A stretch of DNA of 41,706 bases from Rhodovibrionaceae bacterium (GCA_028282405.1 JANQIA010000397.1:1-41706), one strand, 5' to 3'. Shown: positions 10,375 through 20,270, numbered from the stretch's first letter. The notes: generated by a model not told the origin, from the sequence alone. Made by a program: numbers and translations.

Positions 10375-12059
10375 GCCGCCGCCGGGCCGTGGCGGCGGCT
10401 GGGCTCATTCCCCTCCTGTGCGTCGCAGTCATGCTGGGCCGTCCGGCCCATGCAGACCTCTTCAAGTGGGTCGGCGATCAGTTCGAAGCGGACGCGGAGG
10501 CCCCACGCATCTCACTGGTCGAGCCGGGACCCTGGGTGCCTGCGCTCGAGGAATCGACGCTTTCCATGGATTCTGGGGGCGAAGGGGGGCAGCGCGCCAG
10601 GGACCGCTTTCTCAGAGACGAAGAGAAGAGCTACGAAAGCCGCCATCAACCTGCGGCCGGTGCCGGCGGCGGTCCGAAGATCATGGCCGAAGACGTTTCG
10701 GTGCTGACCGATGGATTGACGGCGCTGCGGAAGCAGAATTCCGGCGTGGTTCCCGACCGGAGCTTGAAGCGCTATCTCGACTCGATCGCCGAGCGGCTCT
10801 TGGTCTATTCGCCGAAAACCAATGTGCCTTTCGACATTCGCATTACAGGCGATCGGGCTATCGGAAGCGCAGAGGCTCTCCAGGATGGCGTGATCGGTAT
10901 CCCGCTCGGGGCCCTGCAAGTGGCGGACAGCGAGGATGAACTGGCCTTCCTGCTCGGCCATGAGCTCAGCCACGTCATCCTCGGGCATCACGATTCCGAT
11001 TGGATGGCCAGGCACAACAAGCGCCTGGTGTCCATTGCCGAGATCGGCATTCAGACCTCCTTCGAGGTGGCTCAGCGTTTCGGCGCGAATCTCAACGAGA
11101 ACGAGATTCGCTGGCTCGCTTTTGCCGCGAGCCAGGCGTCGATCTTCCTGTCCGACAACGTGCTTTCGTCATCCTGGACGCGCGAGCATGAGACCGAAGC
11201 CGACGAGATGGGCTTAGATCTGATGATTGCGGCCGGCTACAACCCCGATGGCGCCTTCACCCTGCTCGAGCGCATGCGGATTTGGGAACAGTCGGTGCCG
11301 TCGGCTGAAGAGCGCCGCGCAAAGCAGCGTGCTGCCTTCGATGAGAAAATCGGTGCCAGCGGCCGGGCCGGCGACTTGAGCGGCGCCTTGCAAGGCGTCC
11401 TGGGGCGCGGCGTCGACGAGGTGAAGGGCTGGGCCGAGGAGATCGGCGCGGACCATCCGGATACCGGCGAGCGGATCGATCATCTCGCCGACTACTTCGG
11501 TCGCTACTATGCAGATTCGATCGACGGGCGCCCGTTCCAGGACCGCGAGTGGAAATCCCTTCGCAACAGCGCGGCCACCAAAGAGCTGATCAGGAACTAC
11601 GACATGTCCTGGCAGATCGAAGCGCTACTCGAGGTCGGCGAGGTCGATAGGGCGGCGCGTTTGGCAGGCGGCGCCGTGAGTGGACCCACCAGGTCCCACG
11701 CCTTGCCGCGCATGAACTTCGCACGGGTCCGGAAGTTCCAAGGCAACAGCGATAAGGCTCGGGCCAACCTACGACTTGGGCTCGGCGGCGACGAGCCGAA
11801 TCTCAAGCTCTACAAATGGGCCGTGATCGACGACTTGAACAACAACAAGCGGGTCAGCGCCTTCCGAACGCTTGAGGCGGCTTGGACGCGCTTCAAGCAA
11901 CCGCCGGAGCTCTATCCGCTGAAGATCTACAAGGCCGTGCTGCAAGACGATCGGCAGGAGGCCGCCAGTCTGACCCGAACCTGCCGGATCATCTTCCGCG
12001 ACAATTCCAAGCCATGCCTTGCCGCCAACAACGGCGAGCTGGACATGGATTGGAACTAA
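10371..12059 (+). CDS. M48-family periplasmic zinc metalloprotease with C-terminal TPR-like region (BepA-like)
   Basis: Signal peptide; FLLGHELSHVILGHHD (HExxH) with downstream EHETEADEMGLDLM; helical C-terminus. Confidence 0.9.
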   Translation: MSRRRAVAAAGLIPLLCVAVMLGRPAHADLFKWVGDQFEADAEAPRISLVEPGPWVPALEESTLSMDSGGEGGQRARDRFLRDEEKSYESRHQPAAGAGGGPKIMAEDVSVLTDGLTALRKQNSGVVPDRSLKRYLDSIAERLLVYSPKTNVPFDIRITGDRAIGSAEALQDGVIGIPLGALQVADSEDELAFLLGHELSHVILGHHDSDWMARHNKRLVSIAEIGIQTSFEVAQRFGANLNENEIRWLAFAASQASIFLSDNVLSSSWTREHETEADEMGLDLMIAAGYNPDGAFTLLERMRIWEQSVPSAEERRAKQRAAFDEKIGASGRAGDLSGALQGVLGRGVDEVKGWAEEIGADHPDTGERIDHLADYFGRYYADSIDGRPFQDREWKSLRNSAATKELIRNYDMSWQIEALLEVGEVDRAARLAGGAVSGPTRSHALPRMNFARVRKFQGNSDKARANLRLGLGGDEPNLKLYKWAVIDDLNNNKRVSAFRTLEAAWTRFKQPPELYPLKIYKAVLQDDRQEAASLTRTCRIIFRDNSKPCLAANNGELDMDWN

Positions 12060-12111
12060 CCGGCCGACTCACGCCAGATCTTTGCCGTTGGCGGTCGGAC
12101 AGCGGCCGCTG

Positions 12112-13113
12112 TCAGTTCGCCGTCACCTTGAAGCCGCTTTCGGGCAGCTCCGTGCCGAAGCAGCGCTGGTAGTACTCGGCGACCACCGGGCGCTCGACCT
12201 CGTCGCACTTGTTGAGGAAGGTGAGGCGGAAGGCCAGCCCGACGTCCTGGAAGATGCGCACGTTCTCGGCCCAGGTGATGACGGTCCGCGGGCTCATCAC
12301 GGTGGAGATGTCGCCGTTGACGAAGCCGCTGCGCGTGAGATCGGCCAGGGAGACCATAGCCGAGATCATCTTGCGGCCCTCTTCGGTGTCGTTCTCCGGC
12401 GCCTTGGCCAGGACGATGTTCACCTCCTCGTCGTGCGGCAGATAGTTCAGGGTGGTGACGATGTTCCAGCGGTCCATCTGGCCCTGGTTGATCTGCTGCG
12501 TGCCGTGATAGAGGCCGGTGGTGTCGCCCAGGCCCACGGTGTTCGCCGTGGCGAAGAGGCGGAAGGCGGAATGGGGCCGGATGACGCGGTTCTGGTCCAG
12601 CAGGGTCATCTTGCCCTCGACCTCCAGCACCCGCTGGATGACGAACATCACGTCCGGCCGGCCGGCGTCGTACTCGTCGAACACCAGGGCCGTCGGATGC
12701 TGCAGCGCCCAGGGCAGCAGGCCCTCGCGGAACTCGGTGACCTGCTGGCCGTCGCGCAGCACGATGGCGTCCTTGCCGATCAGGTCGATACGGCTGATGT
12801 GGCTGTCCAGGTTGACGCGAATGCAGGGCCAGTTGAGGCGCGAGGCGACCTGCTCGATATGCGTCGACTTGCCGGTGCCGTGGTAGCCTTGGATCATCAC
12901 CCGTCGGTTGAAGGCAAAGCCGGCCAGTATGGCGAGCGTGGTCTCCCGGTCGAAGAGGTAGGATTCGTCCAGGTCCGGGACGTAGTCGCTCGACTGCGAG
13001 TAGGCGGGAACCTCCAGGTCGCTGTCGATGCCGAAGGTTTGCCGGACGGACACCTTGATGTCCGGGCCGCCCTCGGGAAGGCTCGGCCCCTCCATGTGAA
13101 CGTCAACGGTCAT
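12112..13113 (-). CDS. cobS: Aerobic cobaltochelatase subunit CobS
   Basis: AAA+ protein; [79 protein letters not shown]. Confidence 0.97.
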   Translation of the reverse strand: MTVDVHMEGPSLPEGGPDIKVSVRQTFGIDSDLEVPAYSQSSDYVPDLDESYLFDRETTLAILAGFAFNRRVMIQGYHGTGKSTHIEQVASRLNWPCIRVNLDSHISRIDLIGKDAIVLRDGQQVTEFREGLLPWALQHPTALVFDEYDAGRPDVMFVIQRVLEVEGKMTLLDQNRVIRPHSAFRLFATANTVGLGDTTGLYHGTQQINQGQMDRWNIVTTLNYLPHDEEVNIVLAKAPENDTEEGRKMISAMVSLADLTRSGFVNGDISTVMSPRTVITWAENVRIFQDVGLAFRLTFLNKCDEVERPVVAEYYQRCFGTELPESGFKVTAN

Positions 13114-13269
13114 TCAACTCATTCCTTATCGATCGATCGCTGAACTGCCGCACGGCCTCTGCAGCCACGGCTCTTACGATGAGAGCTGCCGCGCGCGGGT
13201 CTTGGCCCGGCGGGCCCGTATTCTTCTCATGACATGGACGCCTTTTGGCTTGTGGCAAAGGCGAGTCTG

Positions 13270-13845
13270 CTATGCAAGGCTCTTGAGGGTCGCATAGGCT
13301 TGGTTGATGCGCTTAAGTCGTTCTTCCGCCTTGGCATCGCTGCCGTTCGCATCCGGATGCAGCTTCTTGGCCAGGGATTTGTAGCGGGCCTTGATCTCCT
13401 GCTTCGTTGCGTCCTGCTCGAGGCCCAGCACGGACAGCGCCCGGCGCTGCGCCTTGCTGAGGGGCTTGCCGGTCGGGCCGTCCTGCTTTCCTTGCGTGCG
13501 GCCGGCCCCGTCGCTGAAGTGGCCGAAGGCCTCGTCGAAATGAAACTGCGCCGTGGCTTGCCATCCGCCGAGGCTGCCCATCCGCCAGGTCGGGCGCTCC
13601 CAGGTGCTGTCCGCCCGCCGCGAGGCCTCGATTTGCTCTTCGTCCATGTCGGCGAAGTAGTCCCAGGCCGCATTGTGCTCCCGGACGTGGTCGAGACAGA
13701 GCCAGACGTAGCGGCGCCCGCCCCGCGGCGACAGCGGCGCGCGGTAGAGACCTGCCTTGTCGCAGCCGGGATACGCACAGGGGCGCACTTGGCTGTGCTC
13801 CTGCTCCAAGGGCGCCGCGCTTGCGAAGGGGTCTCGCTCGTTCAT
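13270..13845 (-). CDS. J-domain (DnaJ-like) protein
   Basis: C-terminal J domain with HPD (YKSLAKKLHPDANG); next to cobS as is common in alphaproteobacteria. Confidence 0.92.
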   Translation of the reverse strand: MNERDPFASAAPLEQEHSQVRPCAYPGCDKAGLYRAPLSPRGGRRYVWLCLDHVREHNAAWDYFADMDEEQIEASRRADSTWERPTWRMGSLGGWQATAQFHFDEAFGHFSDGAGRTQGKQDGPTGKPLSKAQRRALSVLGLEQDATKQEIKARYKSLAKKLHPDANGSDAKAEERLKRINQAYATLKSLA

Positions 13846-13966
13846 GAGACTAAGCTATGGTCTCTGCCAGCCGCCCGACAAGGCCCGGAATAGACGCTTG
13901 TGGCATGTCAGGGTGAACATTACGTGAGAGCGGCAGACAACGGCTTGAGAGTACGGAGATCGCGGC

Positions 13967-14248
13967 GTGACGGTTAAAGAGCAGATCGAAAGCAAGCTTG
14001 CCGAGGCCTTTCGGCCGAGCCAGCTCAAGGTCGTCGACGATTCCGACAAGCATGCGGGCCACGTGGGGGCGCGACCGGAAGGCGAGACCCATTTCCGCGT
14101 CCATATGACCAGCGATGCCTTCGAGGGCATGAGCCGGTTGGAGCGACAGCGCGCCGTCTATGCCGTCTTGTCGGAGGAGATGGCGGGCCGCGTGCACGCC
14201 CTGCAGCTCAGGCTGTCCTCGGTGAGCGAGGCCGCCAGCGCGCCCTAG
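13967..14248 (+). CDS. BolA family protein
   Basis: 93 aa; LKVVDDSDKHAGHVGA...THFRVHMTSDAFEGMSRLERQRAVYAVL; GTG start. Confidence 0.93.
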   Translation: MTVKEQIESKLAEAFRPSQLKVVDDSDKHAGHVGARPEGETHFRVHMTSDAFEGMSRLERQRAVYAVLSEEMAGRVHALQLRLSSVSEAASAP

Positions 14249-14252
14249 AGCC

Positions 14253-14801
14253 CTAGTCGCCGGTATAGAAGGCCGGCCAGCTCTTCTTGACGATCTCGCC
14301 GTCGCTGCGGAAGGCGTGGCAGGTGTTCAAGAGCGGCGGTGGCTGATCGGCCGGCCGCTCCTTCTGCTTCTTGGCGCGCACCGGATAGAGCGTCTGGAAG
14401 GCGACGGTCGCCATGGCCTGCAGCATCTCGACCTGATGGGTGCAGCCGTGCACGCCGCCGACCCGCTCGCGGATGGCGCGCCGCCAGCCGAGCCCGACCG
14501 TGACCCCGATCATCTCTTTGAAGTTCGCGGTTGCCTCCGCGCAGACCCCGAACGGCCCGGAATCGGTGACCACCTCGATGTCATGGACGAGAAACTCCTC
14601 GTCGATGGTCAAGCGGATGCTCATGTCGTGCAGCGGCTCGCCGGCCTGAATGGTGCCGCGATAGTCGTTGGGGAAGGAATAGCTCTTCACGTCGACCATG
14701 CGGCCTTCGATATCCCACAGGCCGTCGGCGCGCCGATATCCGGCAAAATCGTATGTGCGCCGATGGAAAGACTCACGCTCGACGGGCGGGGAAAGCGGCA
14801 T
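14253..14801 (-). CDS. DUF2889 family protein
   Basis: FHRRTYDFAGYRRADGLWDIEGRMVDVKSY and GCTHQVEMLQAMATVAFQT, matching this family as I recall it. Confidence 0.82.
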   Translation of the reverse strand: MPLSPPVERESFHRRTYDFAGYRRADGLWDIEGRMVDVKSYSFPNDYRGTIQAGEPLHDMSIRLTIDEEFLVHDIEVVTDSGPFGVCAEATANFKEMIGVTVGLGWRRAIRERVGGVHGCTHQVEMLQAMATVAFQTLYPVRAKKQKERPADQPPPLLNTCHAFRSDGEIVKKSWPAFYTGD

Positions 14802-14978
14802 GGATCCTCCGTTTGCTGCGCCGCAGCGAGCCTAAGAGGGGGCCATGGCGGCAAGCAAGCGCTAAGTCGGGAACCCAGGGTCGCGCTGCGCCGGCTGGGT
14901 TCTCCTGGCAAAGGCTTGTCGTGCCGGGCCGGAGACACATAGCTTAAGGCCCGAGAGACAGACGATAGGCGGCGAATC

Positions 14979-15380
14979 ATGGAAGAGCTGGTGGCGCGCT
15001 TGGCGGCCCAATTCGGCCTGACGGAGGGAAAGACGCGCGGGGCGATCGGCGTCTTGCTCAAGCTGATCGAAGAGCATGCCGACCCGAAAGACGTCGCGCT
15101 CTTGCTCGAGAAGCTGCCCGGGGCGCAAGCCTTGCTCGACGGCGCCAAGAGCCCGCAGCGACCGCAAGGCGGCGGCCTGTTCAGCTCGATCGCCGGCGCG
15201 CTGGGCGGGGGCGGTGGCCTGATGGCGACCGCCGCGGATTTGCAGAAACAGGGTGTGGGGCTGAGTCAGATGCGCCCTTTCATCACTGCCTTTGCCGAAC
15301 AGGCGGAGGAGAAAGTCGGGCGCGATGTGGTGGAGCGCATCGCCGCTTCAATTCCGGGCCTGGAGCGCTACCGCGCCTAA
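14979..15380 (+). CDS. Conserved hypothetical small protein (DUF2780/DUF2267-like)
   Basis: 133 aa with a Gly-rich middle and helical ends; starts MEELVARLAAQFGLTEGKTRGAIGVLLKLIEEHADPKDV. Confidence 0.6.
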   Translation: MEELVARLAAQFGLTEGKTRGAIGVLLKLIEEHADPKDVALLLEKLPGAQALLDGAKSPQRPQGGGLFSSIAGALGGGGGLMATAADLQKQGVGLSQMRPFITAFAEQAEEKVGRDVVERIAASIPGLERYRA

Positions 15381-15424
15381 AGCTGTTGCCGCTTGCTTCT
15401 CTCTTTGAGGTGGGCGAGGCGACG

Positions 15425-15625
15425 CTATGCGGTGCGCTTGAGAGGCGGCACCGCGACCGCCTCCTCGGCCGGCGCGACGCTGGTGGTTGCGGCGGCTGAT
15501 TCGATCGTCTCCATCAAGGCGATCCGCCGTTCGCTCGGCAGGCTGCGCAGCACTTCCTCGATGGAACGCAGCGGCCGTTCCAGGTAAGGACTAGTAAACC
15601 TTTCCTCCAGCGTCTTTTCGCTCAT
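15425..15625 (-). CDS. 66-aa hypothetical protein
   Basis: MSEKTLEERFTSPYLERPLRSIEEVLRSLPSERRIALMETIE...; preferred ATG at 15625, with a CtrA-box promoter upstream. Confidence 0.6.
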   Translation of the reverse strand: MSEKTLEERFTSPYLERPLRSIEEVLRSLPSERRIALMETIESAAATTSVAPAEEAVAVPPLKRTA

Positions 15626-15684
15626 GTCCTGTTTGCTTCCCAAATCTTGTGCTTTGTTTGGTGATGACCCATCCCTGGGCACTA

Positions 15685-15723
15685 GATATAGCTGTCGGCC
15701 CAAAGCAGTTAACAAAGCGTTAA
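15685..15723 (-). promoter_or_regulatory. Candidate CtrA-dependent promoter
   Basis: Minus strand TTAA-CGCTTTG-TTAAC (15723-15708), 17-nt spacer, then TATATC (15690-15685); the ATG at 15625 lies about 60 nt downstream of the -10. Confidence 0.55.
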
Positions 15724-16077
15724 GAGCCTTTTCCGGGGCCCTGCAGGCCTTGTGGGTACATTGGGACAACTCTGATTAGCCGTTGAAATCGCCCAGGTTT
15801 TGAAAGGGGTCTTTTGCCCGGGATAAGCCTGTGACCAATGGGCGAATCGGGTCTGTTCGGCCCCTGCGATGCTGCACTCCGTGCGCGACTCGAAGTGTGC
15901 CAGCCCTTGGCATAGCCGCGCAGCGGCAAAATCTGGGCCTGGCAACCACCCTTTAACGCTTTTGCAGGGCCGACCTGTCACTCCCTTGACTGAATTTGGC
16001 TGCTATGGTCCACCAGCGCCGCGCGATGGGCCCCGGTGTGCCCCGCCTTCTTTTCCCACTTTCGATTGGCCAACCTG

Positions 16078-16872
16078 ATGAAGCATCTCGACGAGCTTGA
16101 AGCTCAATCCGTCTATATCCTGCGCGAGGCCTACCACGGCATCGAGCCGCTGGTGATGCTGTGGTCGCTGGGCAAGGACTCCAACGTCATGCTCTGGCTG
16201 GCCCGCAAGGCCTTCCTCGGGCACGTGCCCTTCTCGGTGCTGCATGTGGACACCGGCAAGAAGTTCCCCGAGATGTATGCCTTCCGGGAGCGCTATGCGG
16301 AGGAGTGGAACCTCAAGTTCCTAAAGGAAGAATGCCCGCCGGTCGAAGAGATCGATCCCAGCCTGCCGCCCGCGGCCCGTTCGGCGGCACGCAAGACCGC
16401 GGGCCTGAAGACGGCCCTGGAGAAGCACGGCTTTCGCGGGGTGATCGCCGGCATCCGCCGCGACGAGCAGGCGACCCGCGCCAAGGAGCGGGTGTTCAGC
16501 CCGCGCGGCGAGTCAGGCCAGTGGGATTTTCGCGATCAGCCGGCCGAGTTCTGGGACCAGTACAAGACGGATTTCCCGCCCGAGGCGCATGTGCGCATTC
16601 ACCCGCTGCTGCACTGGACCGAGCTCGACATCTGGCTCTACACCAAGCGCGAGGGGATTCCGCTGATCTCCCTCTATTTTTCCAAGGACGGCAAGCGTTA
16701 CCGCTCGCTCGGCGACCAGGACATCACCTTCCCGGTGGAGTCCGATGCCTCCACGGTGGACGAGACCATCGCCGAGCTGCGCGAGACCAAGGTGCCCGAG
16801 CGGGCCGGCCGGGCCATGGACCACGAGCGCGAGGACGCTTTCGAGCGTCTGCGCACCACGGGCTACATGTAA
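16078..16872 (+). CDS. cysD: Sulfate adenylyltransferase subunit 2
   Basis: MKHLDELEAQSVYILREAYHGIEPLVMLWSLGKDSNVMLWLARKAF...VLHVDTGKKFPEMY. Confidence 0.96.
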   Translation: MKHLDELEAQSVYILREAYHGIEPLVMLWSLGKDSNVMLWLARKAFLGHVPFSVLHVDTGKKFPEMYAFRERYAEEWNLKFLKEECPPVEEIDPSLPPAARSAARKTAGLKTALEKHGFRGVIAGIRRDEQATRAKERVFSPRGESGQWDFRDQPAEFWDQYKTDFPPEAHVRIHPLLHWTELDIWLYTKREGIPLISLYFSKDGKRYRSLGDQDITFPVESDASTVDETIAELRETKVPERAGRAMDHEREDAFERLRTTGYM

Positions 16873-16890
16873 GCGGGCCGACTAGGAAGG

Positions 16891-18795
16891 ATGCCTGATA
16901 TGAGCTTGAGAACCGCGCAGTCCCTGCATCTCAACGAGCCCCTGCGCATCGTCATCGTCGGCCACGTGGACCACGGCAAGTCGACCCTGATCGGCCGGCT
17001 GCTGTTCGACACGGACTCGGTGCCCGAGAGCAAGGTGGCCGAAGTCGAGGCCATCTCGGCGCGCCGCGGCATGGTGACCGAGTGGTCCTTCCTGCTCGAC
17101 GCCTTCCAGGCCGAGCGCGACCAGGCGGTCACCATCGATACCACGCAGATCTGGTTCAAGAGCGCCAAGCGCAACTACGTCATCATCGATGCGCCGGGCC
17201 ACCGCGAGTTCCTCAAGAACATGGTCAGCGGCGCGGCCACGGCCGATGCCGCGGTGCTGGTGGTGGATGCCGCCGAGGGCGTGAAGGAGCAGACCCGCCG
17301 CCACGCCTACCTGCTGCACCTCTTGGGGGTGCGTCAGGTCTGTGTCGTGGTCAACAAGATGGACCTGGTGGACTACGATCAGGCCCGCTTCGACCAGGTG
17401 GCGGGCGAGGCGCGCGATTACCTGGCGGACATCGGCGTCGCCGTCAGCTACGTGCTGCCGGTTTCCGCCCGCATGGGCGACAATCTCGCCCAGCCGGCCG
17501 AAAAGCTCGCGTGGTTCGACGGCCCGACCATGCTGCAGGCGCTCGACAGCTTCCAGAGCGTCTCTCGGCCGGCCGGTCAGCCCCTGCGCTTCCCGGTTCA
17601 GGACGTCTACAAGTTCGACGAGCGCCGCATCCTCGCCGGCCGCATCGAGTCGGGCGTGCTCCGGGTCGGCGACCGGTTGCTGTTCTCGCCGTCGAACCTG
17701 ACCGCGCACGTCGCCTCCATCGAGAGCTGGAGCACGCCGGCGCCGGCCGTCGAGGCGCACCCCGGCGAGTCCGTCGGCATTACCCTGGACGAGCAGATCT
17801 TCGTCGAGCGCGGCGAGATCGCCAGCCATGAGGCCGAGGCGCCGCAGCTCAGCAACGTTTTCCGCGCCACCTTGTTCTGGCTCGCCAAGGAGTCGCTCAC
17901 CGTCGGCAAGCGCTACAAGCTGAAGCTTGCCACCCGCGATGCGAACGTTCAGGTCGAGGCTATCGAGAAGGTCATCGACACCGACTCCCTTGCCGGCCGC
18001 ACGGCGGAGGCGCTGGAGCGCAACGGCGTCGGCGAGGTGGTGCTGCGCGCCCGCACGCCGCTCGCGCTGGACGAATACCGCAGCCTGCCGAAGACCGGAC
18101 GTTTCGTGCTGGTCGACGGCTACGACACCGTCGGCGGCGGCGCCATCTCCATGGAGGGCTATCCCGATCAGCGCCCGGCGCTCCACGTCAAGTCGACCAA
18201 TATCACGCCGGTCTCGCACCGGGTCTCGGCCGGCGAGCGGGCCAAGGTGGTCGGCCACGCCGGCGGCGTGCTCTGGTTCACCGGCCTCTCCGGCGCCGGC
18301 AAGTCGACCCTGGCCATGGCGCTGGAGCAGCACCTCTTCCAGCGCGGCTATCAGGTCTACGTGCTGGACGGCGACAACGTCCGTAAGGGCCTCAACGCCA
18401 ACCTCGGCTTCTCCCCCGACGACCGGGCCGAGAACATCCGCCGCGTCGGCGAGGTGGCCGCTCTCTTCGCCGATGCCGGCATCATCTGCATCGCCTCCTT
18501 CATCTCGCCTTATCGGGCCGACCGGGAGCGGGCGCGCGAGGCGGCCGGGGAGCGTTTCCACGAGATCTACGTGAAGGCCGATCTGGCGATTTGCGAGCAG
18601 CGTGACCCCAAGGGCCTTTACCGCCGGGCCCGCACCGGCGAGATCCCCGAGTTCACCGGCGTGTCGTCGCCTTACGAAGCTCCGGAAGACGCGCAGCTCA
18701 CGGTGGATACCGGCGAGCAGGGTATCGAGGACTGCCTCAAGGCGCTGGGCGACTACGTGGAGAGCCGCTTCAACCTGCGACGCAACGGCGGCTGA
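16891..18795 (+). CDS. cysNC: Bifunctional sulfate adenylyltransferase subunit 1 / adenylylsulfate kinase (CysNC)
   Basis: GTPase motifs [18 protein letters not shown] and [12 protein letters not shown]-terminal APS kinase [43 protein letters not shown]. Confidence 0.96.
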   Translation: MPDMSLRTAQSLHLNEPLRIVIVGHVDHGKSTLIGRLLFDTDSVPESKVAEVEAISARRGMVTEWSFLLDAFQAERDQAVTIDTTQIWFKSAKRNYVIIDAPGHREFLKNMVSGAATADAAVLVVDAAEGVKEQTRRHAYLLHLLGVRQVCVVVNKMDLVDYDQARFDQVAGEARDYLADIGVAVSYVLPVSARMGDNLAQPAEKLAWFDGPTMLQALDSFQSVSRPAGQPLRFPVQDVYKFDERRILAGRIESGVLRVGDRLLFSPSNLTAHVASIESWSTPAPAVEAHPGESVGITLDEQIFVERGEIASHEAEAPQLSNVFRATLFWLAKESLTVGKRYKLKLATRDANVQVEAIEKVIDTDSLAGRTAEALERNGVGEVVLRARTPLALDEYRSLPKTGRFVLVDGYDTVGGGAISMEGYPDQRPALHVKSTNITPVSHRVSAGERAKVVGHAGGVLWFTGLSGAGKSTLAMALEQHLFQRGYQVYVLDGDNVRKGLNANLGFSPDDRAENIRRVGEVAALFADAGIICIASFISPYRADRERAREAAGERFHEIYVKADLAICEQRDPKGLYRRARTGEIPEFTGVSSPYEAPEDAQLTVDTGEQGIEDCLKALGDYVESRFNLRRNGG

Positions 18796-18823
18796 GGGTT
18801 TGGCGGCAAGCCCAACAAAGAAG

Positions 18824-18847
18824 AAAGGCGGCCGAGGAGCCGCCTTT
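18824..18847. terminator. Bidirectional Rho-independent terminator
   Basis: AAAGGCGGC(18824-18832)...GCCGCCTTT(18839-18847); the minus-strand flank is T-rich (TTTCTTCTTTG). Confidence 0.7.
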
Positions 18848-18893
18848 CCGTGAAACGGGCCAGTCGATAGCCCAATGGCTTTAAGCCGTGCCC

Positions 18894-18974
18894 TTAAGCG
18901 CGACGCAAGAGGCTGCTCCAGCGTCCGCGAAAAGGGCCAAGGCTCATCGACAGGGCACCAGTATCACTTGACAT
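18894..18974 (-). CDS. 26-aa small ORF with extended Shine-Dalgarno
   Basis: ATG at 18974 gives MSSDTGALSMSLGPFRGRWSSLLRRA, TAA at 18896-18894; preceded by AGAAAGGAGGTGATCCA directly before the ATG; terminator downstream. Confidence 0.55.
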   Translation of the reverse strand: MSSDTGALSMSLGPFRGRWSSLLRRA

Positions 18975-19054
18975 TGGATCACCTCCTTTCTGCTGTTGAA
19001 GACCGAGACTGACTATGACCGCTGCCTCGTTGCCGGGACAAGCGGAAGATTAGC

Positions 19055-20149
19055 CTATCGTGCCCGCCGATGCTCCGGATGCAGGCTGCGGCCGAGGATA
19101 TGCTCGCTGCCACCGATGACGTCGACGCTGGATCCGATGATCAGCGGGTCCGTGCGGTTGACGACGGCGTGGTTCTTCTCCGGATAGGGCAGGGTGCTGA
19201 GGAAGTGGCGCATGCAGTTGAGGCGGGCGCGCTTCTTGTCGTCCGACTTGACGATGGTCCAGGGCGCATCCGCCGTGTCGGTATAGAAGAACATGGCCTC
19301 TTTCGCTTCGGTGTAGTCGTCCCACTTGTCGAGCGATTGCCGGTCGATGGGAGAGAGCTTCCACTTCTTCAGCGGCTCATGCTCGCGGGCTTTGAAGCGG
19401 CGGCGCTGCTCGGCTTGGCTGACCGAGAACCAGTACTTGAAGAGGCGGATGCCGCTGCGCACCAGCATGCGCTCCAGTTCCGGCGCCTGGCGCATGAACT
19501 CGAGATACTCACCGGGCGAGCAGAAGCCCATGACCCGCTCGACCCCGGCGCGGTTGTACCAGGAGCGGTCGAAGCAGACGATTTCCCCGCCGCTCGGCAG
19601 ATTCTGGATATAGCGCTGGAAGAACCACTGGCCGCGCTCGCGCTCGCTGGGCTTGTCCAGCGCGACCACATGCGCGCCGCGCGGATTGAGATGCTCCATG
19701 AAGCGCTTGATGGTGCCGCCCTTGCCGGCCGCGTCGCGGCCTTCGAAGAGAATGACGATCTTCTCGCCCTTGGCCCTGACCCATTCCTGCGCCTTCAGCA
19801 GCTCGACCTGGAGCTCCGCCTTGCGCTTCTCGTAGACGCGGCGCCGCATCTTCTCCTTGTAGGGATACTCGCCGGTCTCGAAGAGGCGCCGGATGGCGTC
19901 CGGGTCGTTCCGCATCTCTCCCAGGTGGTGAATGGCGGCCGCGGCGGCCTGATGCCCTGCCTGCTTCGCGTCGGGCTCTGCCCCGGCTTGCTGGTCGCCT
20001 GCCGGGCTGGGTGCGCCTAGCTGCACCGATGCCCGGGGGCGCGCGATTTCCTTGGCCGGCTTTGCGCCGCGCTGCTTGACCGCGCCGTTGGCGCCGTTCG
20101 GTTTCGGCAGGCTCGGGCTGGCCGAGGCGTCGGCTTGGGTCTTCTGCAT
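19055..20149 (-). CDS. ppk2: Polyphosphate kinase 2 family
   Basis: IVILFEGRDAAGKGGTIKRFMEHLNPRGAHVVALDKPSERERGQWFFQRYIQNLP, FDRSWYNRAGVERVMGF. Confidence 0.95.
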   Translation of the reverse strand: MQKTQADASASPSLPKPNGANGAVKQRGAKPAKEIARPRASVQLGAPSPAGDQQAGAEPDAKQAGHQAAAAAIHHLGEMRNDPDAIRRLFETGEYPYKEKMRRRVYEKRKAELQVELLKAQEWVRAKGEKIVILFEGRDAAGKGGTIKRFMEHLNPRGAHVVALDKPSERERGQWFFQRYIQNLPSGGEIVCFDRSWYNRAGVERVMGFCSPGEYLEFMRQAPELERMLVRSGIRLFKYWFSVSQAEQRRRFKAREHEPLKKWKLSPIDRQSLDKWDDYTEAKEAMFFYTDTADAPWTIVKSDDKKRARLNCMRHFLSTLPYPEKNHAVVNRTDPLIIGSSVDVIGGSEHILGRSLHPEHRRAR

Positions 20150-20270
20150 TGTCAGGGCCCCTCTTGGACAAATTCCTATCCAGACAGGCTAAGGGGCAAT
20201 CCTATCCAGGAGATTGATTTCCATCATAACCATGTGAAAATTGGTGGTTTTTCCTCCACCAGATCGACCG

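Noticed and set aside
14871-14902. Hairpin GAACCCAG...CTGGGTTC upstream of the 133-aa gene
   Set aside because: 8-bp stem, 16-nt loop, no T run; not enough to call a regulatory RNA.
15984-16008. TTGACT...TATGGT as a cysD promoter
   Set aside because: Spacer of about 12 nt is too short for a sigma70-type promoter.
16882-18561. 559-aa - strand ORF
   Set aside because: Shadow ORF opposite cysNC.
18974-18990. Possible 16S rRNA gene fragment (TGGATCACCTCCTTTCT)
   Set aside because: Only 17 nt match; flanking bases do not resemble 16S or its spacer. Better explained as a minus-strand Shine-Dalgarno.
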